DNA from: Rhizobium terrae
GTDB lineage: Bacteria; Pseudomonadota; Alphaproteobacteria; Rhizobiales; Rhizobiaceae
Length of the DNA: 64,000 bases
NCBI RefSeq assembly: GCF_003425685.1
Contig: NZ_QJKM01000001.1
Span: 54,920-118,919, forward strand
Direction of reading: 5' to 3'
The position numbers and the translations under genes were made by a program. The notes below the pieces were generated by a model. The model was not told where the DNA came from, searched no databases, and saw only the letters and a list, made by a program, of their open reading frames with translations. Below are positions 1-11,033 of this stretch, one piece after another; position 1 is the first letter of the stretch, and each line of letters opens with the position of its first letter.

Positions 1-36
1 TAACATGTTCTGTTTTGCTTGGTGTTTTGTGTTGGC

Positions 37-62
37 GGGGCCGCCTCTCCCCCCGCGGCCCC
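37..62 (+). other. Intra-operon GC-rich stem-loop upstream of the first permease
   Basis: An 8-base arm (GGGGCCGC, 37-44) and its exact reverse complement (GCGGCCCC, 55-62) flank a 10-base C-rich loop. No T-run follows, so this is not a standard intrinsic terminator. Its place just before a permease gene fits the mRNA-stabilising or attenuating hairpins often found between a solute-binding-protein gene and its permeases. The TAA at positions 1-3 could be the stop of that upstream gene, which lies outside the window. Confidence 0.5.
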
Positions 63-150
63 ACTCCTCCAGTCCTATTGCCTGACATGCTGAGGCGGCA
101 GCCATCGGTCGTCTGTCCGCATGTCCCGCGATCCGAATTGCGAGCTCTCC

Positions 151-1137
151 ATGCTGAAATTTATCGTCAAACGCCTGCTCTGGATGATCCCGTCTTTATT
201 TGCGGTGAGCTTCCTGGCCTTTGTCCTGATCCAGCTTCCGCCCGGCGACTTCGTCACCACCTATATCGCGACGCTGGCCTCCTCTAACGAAGTGATCGAC
301 CAGAACACCGCAGCCCAGCTGCGGGAGCGTTTCGGTCTCGATCAGCCCATGCTGGTACAATACCTGAAATGGGTGTGGGGCATCCTTTCCCGCGGCGATT
401 TCGGCATGTCCTTCGAATGGCAGCAGCCGGTTTCGGGCCTGATCTGGGAACGCATGGCGCTGACGCTTGTGCTGGCCCTCGCGAGCCTCATCGCCACCTG
501 GGCTATCGCCCTGCCGATCGGCGTCTATTCCGCCGTCAAGAAATATTCGATCGGCGACTACGCCTTTACCGCTTTCACCTTCTTCGGCCTGTCGATCCCA
601 TCCTTCCTGCTGGCGCTGGTGCTGATGTATGTCGCCGCGGTCGAATTCGGCGCGGATGTTGGTGGTCTCTTCTCCCAGGAATACGAGACTGCGTCCTGGA
701 GCATCGCCAAGATGCTCGACCTCCTGTCGCATCTGTGGTTGCCGGTGGCGATCCTTGCCGTCTCGTCGACGGCGAGCCTCATCCGCGTCATGCGTGCCAA
801 CATGCTGGACGAGCTGCCCAAACCCTATGTGACGACGGCGCGTGCGAAAGGTCTTTCCGAATTCCGTCTGCTGGTCAAATACCCGCTGCGCATCGCGCTT
901 AACCCGTTCATCTCGACGATCGCGTGGCTCTTGCCGAACCTGATCTCCGGCTCCGTCGTGGTGGCGATCGTGCTCAACCTGCCGACGGCTGCACCGCTGC
1001 TGCTTCAGTCATTGATGGCGCAGGACATGTATCTCGCCGGCGCCTTCGTGCTCCTGATCTGTGCGCTCACCCTGATCGGCTCGCTGATCAGCGACATCCT
1101 GCTGGCGCTGGTCGATCCGCGTATCCGGCTCGAATAG
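151..1137 (+). CDS. Peptide-type ABC transporter permease (DppB family)
   Basis: This is a 328-residue inner-membrane permease of the dipeptide/oligopeptide/nickel class. It has an N-terminal transmembrane helix, a periplasmic loop, a five-helix core, and a coupling-helix region around the ARAKGLSE segment that contacts the ATPase. The ATG at 151 is chosen because it gives the typical Dpp-type N-terminus (MLKFIVKRLLW) and has a GAG-rich stretch upstream. The in-frame ATG at 121 has no ribosome-binding site. The gene is 9 bases from the next permease and heads an operon with a double ATPase and sugar-acid enzymes, so the substrate is probably a sugar acid or oligosaccharide rather than a peptide. 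Its binding protein is presumably just upstream, outside the window. Confidence 0.9.
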   Translation: MLKFIVKRLLWMIPSLFAVSFLAFVLIQLPPGDFVTTYIATLASSNEVIDQNTAAQLRERFGLDQPMLVQYLKWVWGILSRGDFGMSFEWQQPVSGLIWERMALTLVLALASLIATWAIALPIGVYSAVKKYSIGDYAFTAFTFFGLSIPSFLLALVLMYVAAVEFGADVGGLFSQEYETASWSIAKMLDLLSHLWLPVAILAVSSTASLIRVMRANMLDELPKPYVTTARAKGLSEFRLLVKYPLRIALNPFISTIAWLLPNLISGSVVVAIVLNLPTAAPLLLQSLMAQDMYLAGAFVLLICALTLIGSLISDILLALVDPRIRLE

Positions 1138-1146
1138 GAGGCTCAA

Positions 1147-2271
1147 ATGGTCGATGCCACCATTACCAACGATCGCCCGGATCGCGTTGCCGTCGCCTCG
1201 CAATGGCAGCTGATCTGGTGGGCTTTCAAGCGGCACAAGCTTGCCATGGCGGCGATGGTCGTCACGGTCTGCATGTATGTCGTCGCGATCTTCCCGGGTT
1301 TCTTCGCGATCAACGATCCGATCCTGCAGAATGCCCGCACGACGTTCTATCCGCCGCAGCGGGTGCACCTGTTCGATACAACCAACGGCTTCGAGATCGG
1401 CCTGCACTATTATCCGATGAAGCTGACGCGTGATCCGGAAACGCTCGCGGCGATCTACAAGGAGGATACTACGCAAGAGAAGGTGCCGCTTCAGCTCTTT
1501 GGGCGCGGTTATACCTATCCGGTTCTCGGCCTGTTCGAGAGCAACATCCATCTGCTCGCCACCACCGATCCTTCAAAACCGCTCTTTCTGTTCGGCGCCG
1601 ACCGCCTCGGCCGTGACGTCTACAGCCGCACGGTGCAGGGGGCGCAGGTCTCGCTGTCGATCGGTCTTGTCGGGGTGGCGATGTCGCTCTTCCTCGGTGT
1701 CGTTCTCGGCGGCATTTCCGGCTATTACGGCGGTCGGATCGATTTCGTTATGCAGCGTGTCATCGATTTCGTGCTGTCGCTGCCGACCATTCCGATCTGG
1801 CTGGCGCTCGCCGCAGCCCTGCCACAGGGCTGGCCGGCGACGCTGCAATACATGATGATCACCATCATCCTGTCGTTCACAGGCTGGGCGCAGCTCGCGC
1901 GCGTCGTGCGCGGCCGATTCCTGTCGCTCCGGACGGAGGAATTCGTCGCCGCCGCACGTCTCGACGGGGTCTCGGAAGGACGCATCATCTTCCGTCACAT
2001 GCTGCCGAGCTTTTCGAGCCATATCATAGCCTCCGTCACGCTCGCCGTGCCGGCAATGATCCTGGCGGAAACCTCGCTCTCCTTCCTCGGCCTCGGCCTG
2101 CAGCCGCCGACGATTTCCTGGGGCGTGTTGCTGCGCGAGGCGCAGAACATCCGTTCGATCGCCACGGCGCCGTGGCTCTTCATGCCGGGCATCGCGGTCG
2201 TCGTCGCGGTCATGGCGCTCAATCTCTTCGGTGATGGCCTGCGCGATGCGGCCGATCCGTACAACAAGTGA
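1147..2271 (+). CDS. Peptide-type ABC transporter permease (DppC family)
   Basis: The 374-residue second permease partners the gene before it. It shows the DppC pattern: a short cytoplasmic N-terminus, a first helix (about residues 33-55), a long periplasmic segment, then the conserved FGADRLGRDVYSR stretch and a five-helix core with an AARLDGVSEGRI coupling region. It is longer than most DppC proteins (around 300) because the periplasmic loop between helix 1 and the core is about 100 residues. AGGAGG lies 5 bases before the ATG. The double-ATPase gene starts 7 bases downstream, so the two are surely co-transcribed. Confidence 0.9.
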   Translation: MVDATITNDRPDRVAVASQWQLIWWAFKRHKLAMAAMVVTVCMYVVAIFPGFFAINDPILQNARTTFYPPQRVHLFDTTNGFEIGLHYYPMKLTRDPETLAAIYKEDTTQEKVPLQLFGRGYTYPVLGLFESNIHLLATTDPSKPLFLFGADRLGRDVYSRTVQGAQVSLSIGLVGVAMSLFLGVVLGGISGYYGGRIDFVMQRVIDFVLSLPTIPIWLALAAALPQGWPATLQYMMITIILSFTGWAQLARVVRGRFLSLRTEEFVAAARLDGVSEGRIIFRHMLPSFSSHIIASVTLAVPAMILAETSLSFLGLGLQPPTISWGVLLREAQNIRSIATAPWLFMPGIAVVVAVMALNLFGDGLRDAADPYNK

Positions 2272-2278
2272 GGCGCCG

Positions 2279-4023
<1,745 letters not shown>

Positions 4024-4027
<4 letters not shown>

Positions 4028-5256
4028 AAATCACGGGAATCCGCACTTTTCTCATGCATGTCGGCCAACCGCACCGCTCCAAGTGGGCGTCCGACGATGC
4101 GCCTGCTTCTTCCGGTCCGGGGACATCGGAACGGGGTTATTTCGGCGGCACGCGCAACTGGCTGTTTCTGAAGATCGATACCGACGAGGGCATTACCGGC
4201 ATCGGCGAATGCTCCGGCTGGCCGCGCGTCATCGAAACCGCGATCAAGGATATCTCGCCGCTTCTGATCGGCGAGGACCCCACCCATATCGAGAAGCTCT
4301 GGCAGAAGATGATGATCGCCATGATGGGGCACGGCATGCTCGGCACCGTCGGCGGCGGCGCCATGACCGGGATCGACATGGCGCTCTGGGACATCAAGGG
4401 CAAGGCGCTCGGCGTGCCGGTCTGGAACTTGCTCGGCGGCAAGGTGCGCGACCGGATACCCATCTATTCGCATGCCAACACCGTGGAGCAGGCGCTTGCC
4501 GTCAAGAACCGCGGCATCAAGGCGATCAAATGCGGCGGCGTCTCCGATCCGGTCCGCAAGGTCGACAAGTTGCGCGAGGCCGTCGGCGACGAGATGGACA
4601 TCGCGATCGACCTGCACGGTGCACCCTGGATGACGCCTGCCGACGCTTGCCGGGTTGTGCGCAAGCTCGAACCCTATGAACTGATGTGGGTGGAAGATCC
4701 CATCGCACCGGAAAATGTCGATGGTTACCGCCGCATTCGCGATGCGGCGCATGTGCCGCTGGCGGCTGGCGAACGCTCGGCGACAATTTTCGGCGAGCGG
4801 CAGCTCATAGAGGAAGAACTGGTGGACGTGATCCAGCCGGATACCGGGCGTGCGGGCGGGATTACCCAGATGAAGAAGATCGCCGCCATGGCGGAGGCCC
4901 ATCACATCCAGTTCGCGCCGCATTCCGGCTCGCTCGGCCCGGTCGCCGAATATGCGGCGCTGCATCTTATGGCAGCAATCCCCAATGCGCTGATCCTTGA
5001 ACGCCTCGACGATGATTGGGAAGGGCGCAAAAGCGTTATCGTGCCGCATCCGCTCCAGGAAAGCGGCTCGATCCTGGTGCCCGACGCGCCGGGCCTCGGC
5101 TGTGATATCGACGAGGAATTCGTCGCCCGTCACCCGAGCCAGGGCAATCTTTCGGTGCAGGTTCAGCCAGACAGCGGTGCCTATGCGCCGGGTACCTGGG
5201 GCGAGCATGTCTATGTGCAGACCCGCGTTTCCCGCCGTCGCTATTTCAGTAAGTAA
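4024..5256 (+). CDS. Enolase-superfamily (mandelate racemase/muconate lactonizing) sugar-acid dehydratase
   Basis: The 410-residue protein has an N-terminal capping domain and a C-terminal barrel. Likely metal ligands are Asp196, Glu224 and Glu250. A His two residues after the first ligand (Asp196-Leu-His198) and a late barrel His (His300 in APHSG) match the arrangement of galactonate and mannonate dehydratases of this superfamily, rather than the Lys-based acid/base pair of true muconate cycloisomerases. The reaction is therefore probably dehydration of an aldonic or uronic acid to a 2-keto-3-deoxy acid; the exact substrate cannot be read from sequence. The start overlaps the ATPase stop by 4 bases. 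Confidence 0.85.
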
Positions 5257-5268
5257 GGATCCGAGACA

Positions 5269-6456
5269 ATGAAAATCGACCGCATGCGGGTTTACATGAC
5301 CCGCGACAAGGATCGGCCACGCGTCATTGTGGCGCTCGATACCGACGACGGCCTGACCGGCTGGGGCGAATGCTACAATCACGGCCCGGACAAGGCGCTG
5401 CCACCGCTCCTCGATTATCTCTGCGGCTTCATCGCCGGACAAGATCCGACGCGGGTGGACTACCTCGTCAACCTGATGATCCAGCAGAGCCGGTTTCCCC
5501 CCGGCGCGATGGGACTGGCCGCGATCGCCGGCCTCGACCATTGCCTCTGGGACCTCGCGGCCAAGGCTGCGAACCTGCCCGTGTACAAGCTGCTTGGCGG
5601 TGAGGTGCGCGACAGGATCAAGGTCTATGCGGGCGTCTACACCGCGCCCGATGCGCCGGCGGCGCGCGACGAATTCGACCGGCTGAACGAGAACTGGGGG
5701 TTCACGGCCTTCAAGCTCAGCCCGTGGCGGATCGACATGCATGCCAACCGCTGGGGCAATGTGGTGAAGGCCTCGGCGGACTATTTCCGCCAACTGCGCG
5801 AGACGGTGCGCGACGATTACGAGATCGCGTTCGATGCGCATGCGAAGATCTATGAGGCCAACGCCGCCCGCCAACTCGGCAATGCGCTGGCGCCCTACGA
5901 TCCGTTGTTCTACGAAGAGCCGCTACGGCCGGAAAACATCGAGGCCTGGGGCGAGTTGAAACAGGGTCTCGAATGCACGCTGGCGACGGGTGAAAGCCTG
6001 TACAATCGTTACGAATTCCTGCGGCTCTTGCAGGTGAAGGGTGCCGACCTGATCCAGCCGGATATCTGCGTCGTTGGCGGTCTTTCGGAAATGCGCCGAA
6101 TCGCGACGCTCGCCGAAGCCTTCTATGTCGGCGTGGCGCCGCATAATCCGATGGGACCGCTCGCAACGGCCGTGAACGTGCATTTCTCGGCGGCGCAGCA
6201 GAATTTCAAGATCCTCGAATACCGCCTGCCGAAGGGACAAGCCTATGTCTATGGGGGCACCGAGGTCGAGACACGGCAAGACGCGGCGCGTTATGTTGCC
6301 GATCCTTATCTGCCGAAGGACGGTTATCTCGAACTCCGCCCCGATCGTCCCGGCTGGGGTGTCGAGATGGACGAAAAGGCGATGCAGGAGGATGGTTACG
6401 TCCATTGGCAGCGACGCGTTCCGAAGCGGCCGGACGGGTCCTATGCCTTCGCCTGA
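5269..6456 (+). CDS. Second enolase-superfamily dehydratase (galactonate dehydratase-like)
   Basis: This is a 395-residue paralogue-type neighbour of the preceding gene but clearly divergent from it. Predicted catalytic positions are Asp189, His191 (FDAHAK), Glu217 (YEEPLRPEN), Glu242 (TGESLYNR) and His292 (APHNPMGP). The DxH...E...E...APHNP pattern is characteristic of D-galactonate dehydratase and its relatives. The gene begins 12 bases after the upstream stop. Two non-identical dehydratases in one operon suggest either two substrates, such as epimeric sugar acids released from one oligosaccharide, or a dehydratase plus an epimerase. The substrate is not predicted. Confidence 0.85.
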   Translation: MKIDRMRVYMTRDKDRPRVIVALDTDDGLTGWGECYNHGPDKALPPLLDYLCGFIAGQDPTRVDYLVNLMIQQSRFPPGAMGLAAIAGLDHCLWDLAAKAANLPVYKLLGGEVRDRIKVYAGVYTAPDAPAARDEFDRLNENWGFTAFKLSPWRIDMHANRWGNVVKASADYFRQLRETVRDDYEIAFDAHAKIYEANAARQLGNALAPYDPLFYEEPLRPENIEAWGELKQGLECTLATGESLYNRYEFLRLLQVKGADLIQPDICVVGGLSEMRRIATLAEAFYVGVAPHNPMGPLATAVNVHFSAAQQNFKILEYRLPKGQAYVYGGTEVETRQDAARYVADPYLPKDGYLELRPDRPGWGVEMDEKAMQEDGYVHWQRRVPKRPDGSYAFA

Positions 6457-7324
6457 TTGGTCAGGAGACTGGACAAGCATAAGGAGCGGGCCGCTCGAGG
6501 CCCGCTTCCTGCCTGAAAACGGCGGGCGGATGACTCATCTTGTCCATGACCGTTTCGGAGATATTCTCGTACCGACCACAGGCCCGGAATTCGAACCGTT
6601 GAATTGGCCGAAGGCCGGCGGCTATCCGTTGTTTCCCTATCATAATAAGCTCGTCGGCGCGGCCTTCAGCCATGAGGGGCGGCACTACGAAGTCCTGCCG
6701 CATCCGGCAATGGTCACCGATGCTCAGCATGGCCCGGCACACCGCGGCCCTTGGCATGTCGTGTCGCAGGAGCGAGATCGGATCGAGCTTGCGGTCGATT
6801 ACCGTGCCGACGCTGACTGGCCGTTCGATTTTCGCGCGGTGCAGCGTTTCTTGATGTCTGACGATGGGTTGGATGTCGAGTTGTCGATGACGAATACCGG
6901 CAGTGTTTCCATGCCGGGCGGTTTCGGCTGGCATCCGTATTTCGCTACCCGTTTTGAGAATGCCGCGGTCAGTGATGCGAGGCAAATCTGGCCGATCGGG
7001 GAGGCGGGTATTCCAAGCGGGAAGCCTCCGGATGATCGTGCCGACGAAAGACTTCCGGGCGAAGGATTTACGATCTTTCTATCCGACTGGCAGCGGGCGT
7101 CGGCGGTTACCAATGGCGGTGCCAAAGTCTTCGTCACCGCCGGCCCGGAACTACCGCATATGGTGGCTCATCGGACGCCGGCGTATGTTTGCTTAGAACC
7201 AGTTTCGCATGTGGCGGGGGTTTTTGGTTTCCCATCGGATAAGCAGCATGCGGCAGGTCTGTTTGTCCTCCAGCCGGGGAAGGAACGGACAGCGCGGCTG
7301 CGGCTTTCCATCGGCCCGGCTTAG
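6443..7324 (+). CDS. Aldose 1-epimerase family protein (galactose mutarotase-like)
   Basis: The 293-residue protein has the beta-sandwich signatures of the aldose epimerase family: an early RFLPENGGRMTHL strand, FPYHNKLVGA (the NRI/N-K region), a central His pair around GPAHRGPWHV, and a later FGWHPYF motif. It should interconvert sugar anomers or sense a sugar. The ATG at 6443 overlaps the preceding dehydratase by 14 bases and keeps the conserved N-terminal strand; an internal ATG at 6530 would remove it. It is the last gene of the plus-strand operon, and its place in a sugar-acid operon suggests it feeds the right anomer to a dehydrogenase or lactonase encoded elsewhere. Confidence 0.82.
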   Translation: MPSPDWSGDWTSIRSGPLEARFLPENGGRMTHLVHDRFGDILVPTTGPEFEPLNWPKAGGYPLFPYHNKLVGAAFSHEGRHYEVLPHPAMVTDAQHGPAHRGPWHVVSQERDRIELAVDYRADADWPFDFRAVQRFLMSDDGLDVELSMTNTGSVSMPGGFGWHPYFATRFENAAVSDARQIWPIGEAGIPSGKPPDDRADERLPGEGFTIFLSDWQRASAVTNGGAKVFVTAGPELPHMVAHRTPAYVCLEPVSHVAGVFGFPSDKQHAAGLFVLQPGKERTARLRLSIGPA

Positions 7325-7355
7325 AAATTGAGACCTTTCGACTCGCTCCTTTACC

Positions 7356-7374
7356 CCTCTCCCATTGAGAGAGG
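7356..7374. terminator. Weak hairpin between convergent operons
   Basis: Arms CCTCTC (7356-7361) and GAGAGG (7369-7374) surround a 7-base loop. The hairpin lies between the convergent epimerase and aldolase-family genes. A proper T-run is missing on both sides, so termination is only inferred from position. Confidence 0.3.
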
Positions 7375-7425
7375 TTAAAACAGTGCGTTCAGGCGGATCT
7401 ACTTAACCAAACAAGGATGTGCTTC

Positions 7426-8385
7426 CTAAGCCCGTTCAACCTGCTTTCCAACATTTTCAGATTGATAAACCCTATCCGCCGCCAGCAGCGTCTGCGAGGC
7501 TTCCGTTATAGCAGCGAGCATCTTTACGTCGGTGATATTCTCCAGGAACGGCAGCATCGGGCCGGTATCCGCAATCCCGGAGGTCGCTACCGCCTCATGC
7601 AACACCCGAAGCGGCGAGATGCCGTCACGCAGGTCTTCCAGTCCCATGAAGAAAGCCCGCAGCCGCTCCGCCTCCGCAACATTGCCGGCCTTCAGTGCCT
7701 TCAGAATACCGGTCGACATGGCCGGCGCGACGCAGACGGAGCCGGAGGTGAAACCCTGCAGACCGAAATCCATCAGGTGGCTGATCGCCGGCCGTTCGCC
7801 GATGCCTGAAATGATCATCTTGGGGTCGACCTTCTGGACGAGCTCGGAGAGGTAGCTGTCCTCTTTCGGATTTCGCTGCACGACCGCGTATTTGATCGTG
7901 CAGACCGCTCCATCAGCGACGACTGCCGCGAGATCGGCTGCAGAGATGTAATCGAGCGACTTCACATAAGCGATGATCGGGCGACCATAAGCGTCGGCGA
8001 TGCGGCGCAGGCCCGTTGCGACGCCTGCCGAGGTCACCGGAAAGTTCAGCGGCAGGATCATCGCCGTCGGCAGATCGTGGTCCTTCAGGATTGCAATCTG
8101 GTCCAGCGACTTGCCGTAATCCGGCCCGACGGAGGGGATGAGCCAGGTGCCTGCCGGAGCAACCGCGTTCAACATATCGACCATCTCGGCGAATTCGCGG
8201 ACCGAGATGTTGTAGAGGTTGGCGTTGCCGCCATAGAGCGCCGTCGTCACGCCACCCTGTGCAAGGTGCGCCAGGATCTTGGCATTGCCTTCGCGGTCGA
8301 GTGCGTAATCGGCCTTGCGCGCCAAAGGCGGTACTGAGAGGACCGATTTCGAAAGCATTTCAGGTGTAACGGCAAAACTGGACAT
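7426..8385 (-). CDS. DapA/N-acetylneuraminate lyase family protein (possible 2-keto-3-deoxy sugar-acid aldolase or dehydratase)
   Basis: The 319-residue class I aldolase-fold protein aligns with the DHDPS/NAL family. Lys165 (CTIKYAVV) is the likely Schiff-base lysine and Tyr140 (IIAYVKS) the matching family tyrosine. The usual GTTGE substrate-carboxylate motif is replaced by YGGNANLY (residues 51-58), so this is neither a canonical DapA nor a canonical NAL. Next to dehydratases that make 2-keto-3-deoxy acids, an aldolase or keto-deoxy-sugar dehydratase role is likely. The ATG at 8385 follows a GAG-rich stretch. The gene is the last of the minus-strand transporter operon, 83 bases after the ATPase gene. 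Confidence 0.75.
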   Translation of the reverse strand: MSSFAVTPEMLSKSVLSVPPLARKADYALDREGNAKILAHLAQGGVTTALYGGNANLYNISVREFAEMVDMLNAVAPAGTWLIPSVGPDYGKSLDQIAILKDHDLPTAMILPLNFPVTSAGVATGLRRIADAYGRPIIAYVKSLDYISAADLAAVVADGAVCTIKYAVVQRNPKEDSYLSELVQKVDPKMIISGIGERPAISHLMDFGLQGFTSGSVCVAPAMSTGILKALKAGNVAEAERLRAFFMGLEDLRDGISPLRVLHEAVATSGIADTGPMLPFLENITDVKMLAAITEASQTLLAADRVYQSENVGKQVERA

Positions 8386-8468
8386 GACTTCAAGCTCCCG
8401 GTTCAGGGGTGAATGGAAAATCGCTGGAATGGTTCTGCCCGTCGCGAAGTCGTCGGGCACCGTTTCAG

Positions 8469-9245
8469 TCAGACGGAGGTCAATATCTCGACCGGGCGCT
8501 GCTCCTGCTTGCCGTAAGCTCGGCTGGCGGACAAGAGCCGGCGGGAATAGGGATGCTCGACATTGCCCGAGCGGATCTGTTCGATGCCCGTTTCCTCGAC
8601 GATTTCGCCGGCATTCATGATCGCGACGCGGCTGCATAGATGGGCGATGACCGCCAAGTCGTGGCTTACCAGCAGATAGGTCAACCCGCGCTCCTTCTGG
8701 AGGTCGGCGAGCAGATTGAGGATTTCGGCCTGCACGGAGACGTCGAGCGCCGAGGTCGGCTCGTCGAGAAGCAGAACCGGCGGATCGAGGATCAGCGCGC
8801 GTGCAATCGCCACGCGCTGCCGCTGGCCGCCCGAAAGCTGGTGCGGAAACCGATAGCCGAGTCCGGGATCGAGTCCGACCGCTTTCAAGACGTCGCTGAC
8901 CGCGTTTTCCTTGATGGGCAGGTTCTGGTTGCGCAACGGTTCGATGATCTGCGAGCGCACCGTCTTGCGCGGATGCAGCGAGCCGTAGGGGTCCTGGAAG
9001 ACCATCTGCACGTCACGGAAGAAGGCCTTGTTTCTCTCCGGTTCGAGCGGCTTGCCATCCAGAGAAATCCGGCCGCCGTAGTTGCGATTGAGGCCGGAGA
9101 TGGCGCGCAGCACTGTGGATTTGCCGCAACCGGACTCGCCGACGAGGCCGAAGGATTTTCCGCGTTCGACGGTGAAGCTGACGCCCTTGACCACGAGCGG
9201 CGTGCGCAGGCCGAACCGGATGGTGAGATTTTCGACGTCGATCAT
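8469..9245 (-). CDS. ABC transporter ATPase (DppF/OppF family)
   Basis: The 258-residue nucleotide-binding subunit has Walker [10 protein letters not shown]-loop [12 protein letters not shown], signature LSGGQRQR, Walker [12 protein letters not shown] and H-loop SHDLAVI. It ends with the oligopeptide-type extension ([11 protein letters not shown]). ATG 9245 (MIDVENL) is 2 bases past the stop of the partner ATPase. An in-frame start at 9278 would overlap that gene by about 30 bases and adds nothing conserved. It energises uptake together with the adjacent DppD-type ATPase and the two permeases. Confidence 0.9.
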   Translation of the reverse strand: MIDVENLTIRFGLRTPLVVKGVSFTVERGKSFGLVGESGCGKSTVLRAISGLNRNYGGRISLDGKPLEPERNKAFFRDVQMVFQDPYGSLHPRKTVRSQIIEPLRNQNLPIKENAVSDVLKAVGLDPGLGYRFPHQLSGGQRQRVAIARALILDPPVLLLDEPTSALDVSVQAEILNLLADLQKERGLTYLLVSHDLAVIAHLCSRVAIMNAGEIVEETGIEQIRSGNVEHPYSRRLLSASRAYGKQEQRPVEILTSV

Positions 9246-9247
9246 GA

Positions 9248-10099
9248 CTATGCTCCGATCGTCGGTTGAGTGAGCCACGAAGGGTCGCGCGTCAGCGTCG
9301 GCAGGCGCGCCGGCGGGTTGTCGATCGACGGCAGCGAGGCAAGCAGACCCTGGGTGTAAGGGTGCTGCGCCCGGTCGAGATCGGACGCCTTCAGCACTTC
9401 GACGATGCGTCCGGCATACATGATCAGCACCCGGTCGCAGAACTTGCGGATCAGGTTCAGGTCGTGGCTGATGAAGATCAGCCCGAGGTTGCGCCGCGCG
9501 ACCAATTCGTCGAGCAGCGCCAGCACTTCAAGCCGCACCGTTACGTCGAGCGCGGAGGTCGGCTCGTCAGCGATCAAAACTTCCGGCTCGGCGATCAGCA
9601 TCATGGCGATCATGATACGCTGACCCATGCCACCCGAGACCTCGTGCGGATAGAGGCGGAAAACGCGTTGCGGATCGCGAATCTTCACCGCTTCCAGCAT
9701 TTCCAACACTTTTTTCTCCGCAGCCTTCTTGCCGGCTTGCGGATAGTGCAACCGATAGGTCTCGGCGATCTGTTCGCCGACGCGCATGACCGGGTTCAGC
9801 GAATATTTGGGGTCCTGCAGGATAAGGCCGATTTGTTTGCCGCGGATTTCCATCATCCGTTTTTCGTCGGCAGCGACAAGGTCTGTGTCGTGGAATGTCA
9901 TCCGCTCGGCAGTCACCTTTGCGGTCGGCGGCAGGAGCCGCATAATCGCGCGGCCGACGGTTGACTTACCCGAGCCGGATTCGCCGACGATGCCGAGTTT
10001 CTCCCGGCCGAGCTGGAAGCTCACGCCGCGGACTGCTTTTACGAAGCCGCTGGCAAACGAGATTTCCATGTTGCGGATATCGATGAGCGGTTCGGTCAT
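9248..10099 (-). CDS. ABC transporter ATPase (DppD/OppD family)
   Basis: The 283-residue ATPase has Walker A GESGSGKS, signature VSGGMGQR, Walker [12 protein letters not shown] and H-loop SHDLNLI, with the C-terminal AQHPYTQGLLAS oligopeptide-family motif. In the signature, MGQR replaces the more usual MRQR. The ATG overlaps the preceding permease stop as ATGA. With the DppF-type gene it forms the heterodimeric motor of the minus-strand importer. The first importer in this window has both ATPases fused, so the two systems are of different lineages rather than a recent duplication. Confidence 0.9.
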   Translation of the reverse strand: MTEPLIDIRNMEISFASGFVKAVRGVSFQLGREKLGIVGESGSGKSTVGRAIMRLLPPTAKVTAERMTFHDTDLVAADEKRMMEIRGKQIGLILQDPKYSLNPVMRVGEQIAETYRLHYPQAGKKAAEKKVLEMLEAVKIRDPQRVFRLYPHEVSGGMGQRIMIAMMLIAEPEVLIADEPTSALDVTVRLEVLALLDELVARRNLGLIFISHDLNLIRKFCDRVLIMYAGRIVEVLKASDLDRAQHPYTQGLLASLPSIDNPPARLPTLTRDPSWLTQPTIGA

Positions 10100-11028
10100 T
10101 CGCCACCTCTGGGGTCCAGAACGTCGCGCAGGGCATCGCCGACGAGGTTGAAGGCAAGGCTGACGGCGGCGATCGCAATGCCGGGTGCAGCGATAACCCA
10201 CGGGCTGTCGAGCATGAACTCGCGGCCGGTGGCGGCCATCGAGCCCCATTCCGGCCATGGCGGCTGCGCGCCGAGACCCAGAAAGCCGAGGCCCGCGGCG
10301 GTCAGGATAATGCCGGCCATGTTGAGCGTCACACGGACGATGACGGAAGGAACGCACATCGGGAGGATGTGCCGCAGGACGATGGCACCGGATGAGGCAC
10401 CCTGCAGGCGTACCGCGGCGATATAGTCCATCTGCCGCAGGCTCAGCGTTTCCGCCCGCGCGAGGCGGGCGATCGGCGGCCAGGCGGTCAGCGAGATCGC
10501 GATTATCGCGTTGGTGATGCCGGGGCCGAGAGCGGCGGCAAAACCGAGCGCCAGGACGAGCCCAGGGAAGGACAGGAAAATATCCGTGATGCGCATCAGC
10601 ATTTCGTCGACGATACCGCCGAAATAACCGGAACATGTGCCGATCAGCAGCCCGATCGGCGCGACAATGATGGTGACAAGGATAATGATGTTGAGGGTCG
10701 TTCGCGCGCCGTAGATGATGCGGGCAAGGACATCGCGGCCGAAGTTGTCGGTCCCGAGGAGGTATTCCCAGGAAGGTGGAGCCAACCGGATTGCCATGTT
10801 CTGAGCAATCGGATCGTATTGCGTCAGCAGGGGAGCGGCCACGGCGGTGAAGATCAGCAGCAGGATCACTGCCATGCCGACCAGACCGAGCGGATGCTCG
10901 CGAAACTTCAGCCAGACCTGATAGAGCTGTTGCAGCAGCGCCTGCCCCACACCCTTCGGTTCGGGGGCAAGAAGCCAGCCGCGAATGCCGGGAGGCGTGG
11001 GGCGGGATTGGGAGATGGGCATCGCCAT
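10096..11028 (-). CDS. Peptide-type ABC transporter permease (DppC family)
   Basis: The 310-residue permease has the standard DppC length. It shows an N-terminal helix (about residues 46-68), the GTDNFGRDVLARIIYG stretch, five core helices, and the AAVRLQGASSGAI coupling segment. It ends with DVLDPRGGE and overlaps the downstream ATPase by 4 bases. The start lies 5 bases after the stop of the DppB-type gene. It forms the transmembrane channel of the minus-strand importer. Confidence 0.9.
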   Translation of the reverse strand: MAMPISQSRPTPPGIRGWLLAPEPKGVGQALLQQLYQVWLKFREHPLGLVGMAVILLLIFTAVAAPLLTQYDPIAQNMAIRLAPPSWEYLLGTDNFGRDVLARIIYGARTTLNIIILVTIIVAPIGLLIGTCSGYFGGIVDEMLMRITDIFLSFPGLVLALGFAAALGPGITNAIIAISLTAWPPIARLARAETLSLRQMDYIAAVRLQGASSGAIVLRHILPMCVPSVIVRVTLNMAGIILTAAGLGFLGLGAQPPWPEWGSMAATGREFMLDSPWVIAAPGIAIAAVSLAFNLVGDALRDVLDPRGGE

Positions 11029-11033
11029 TTACG

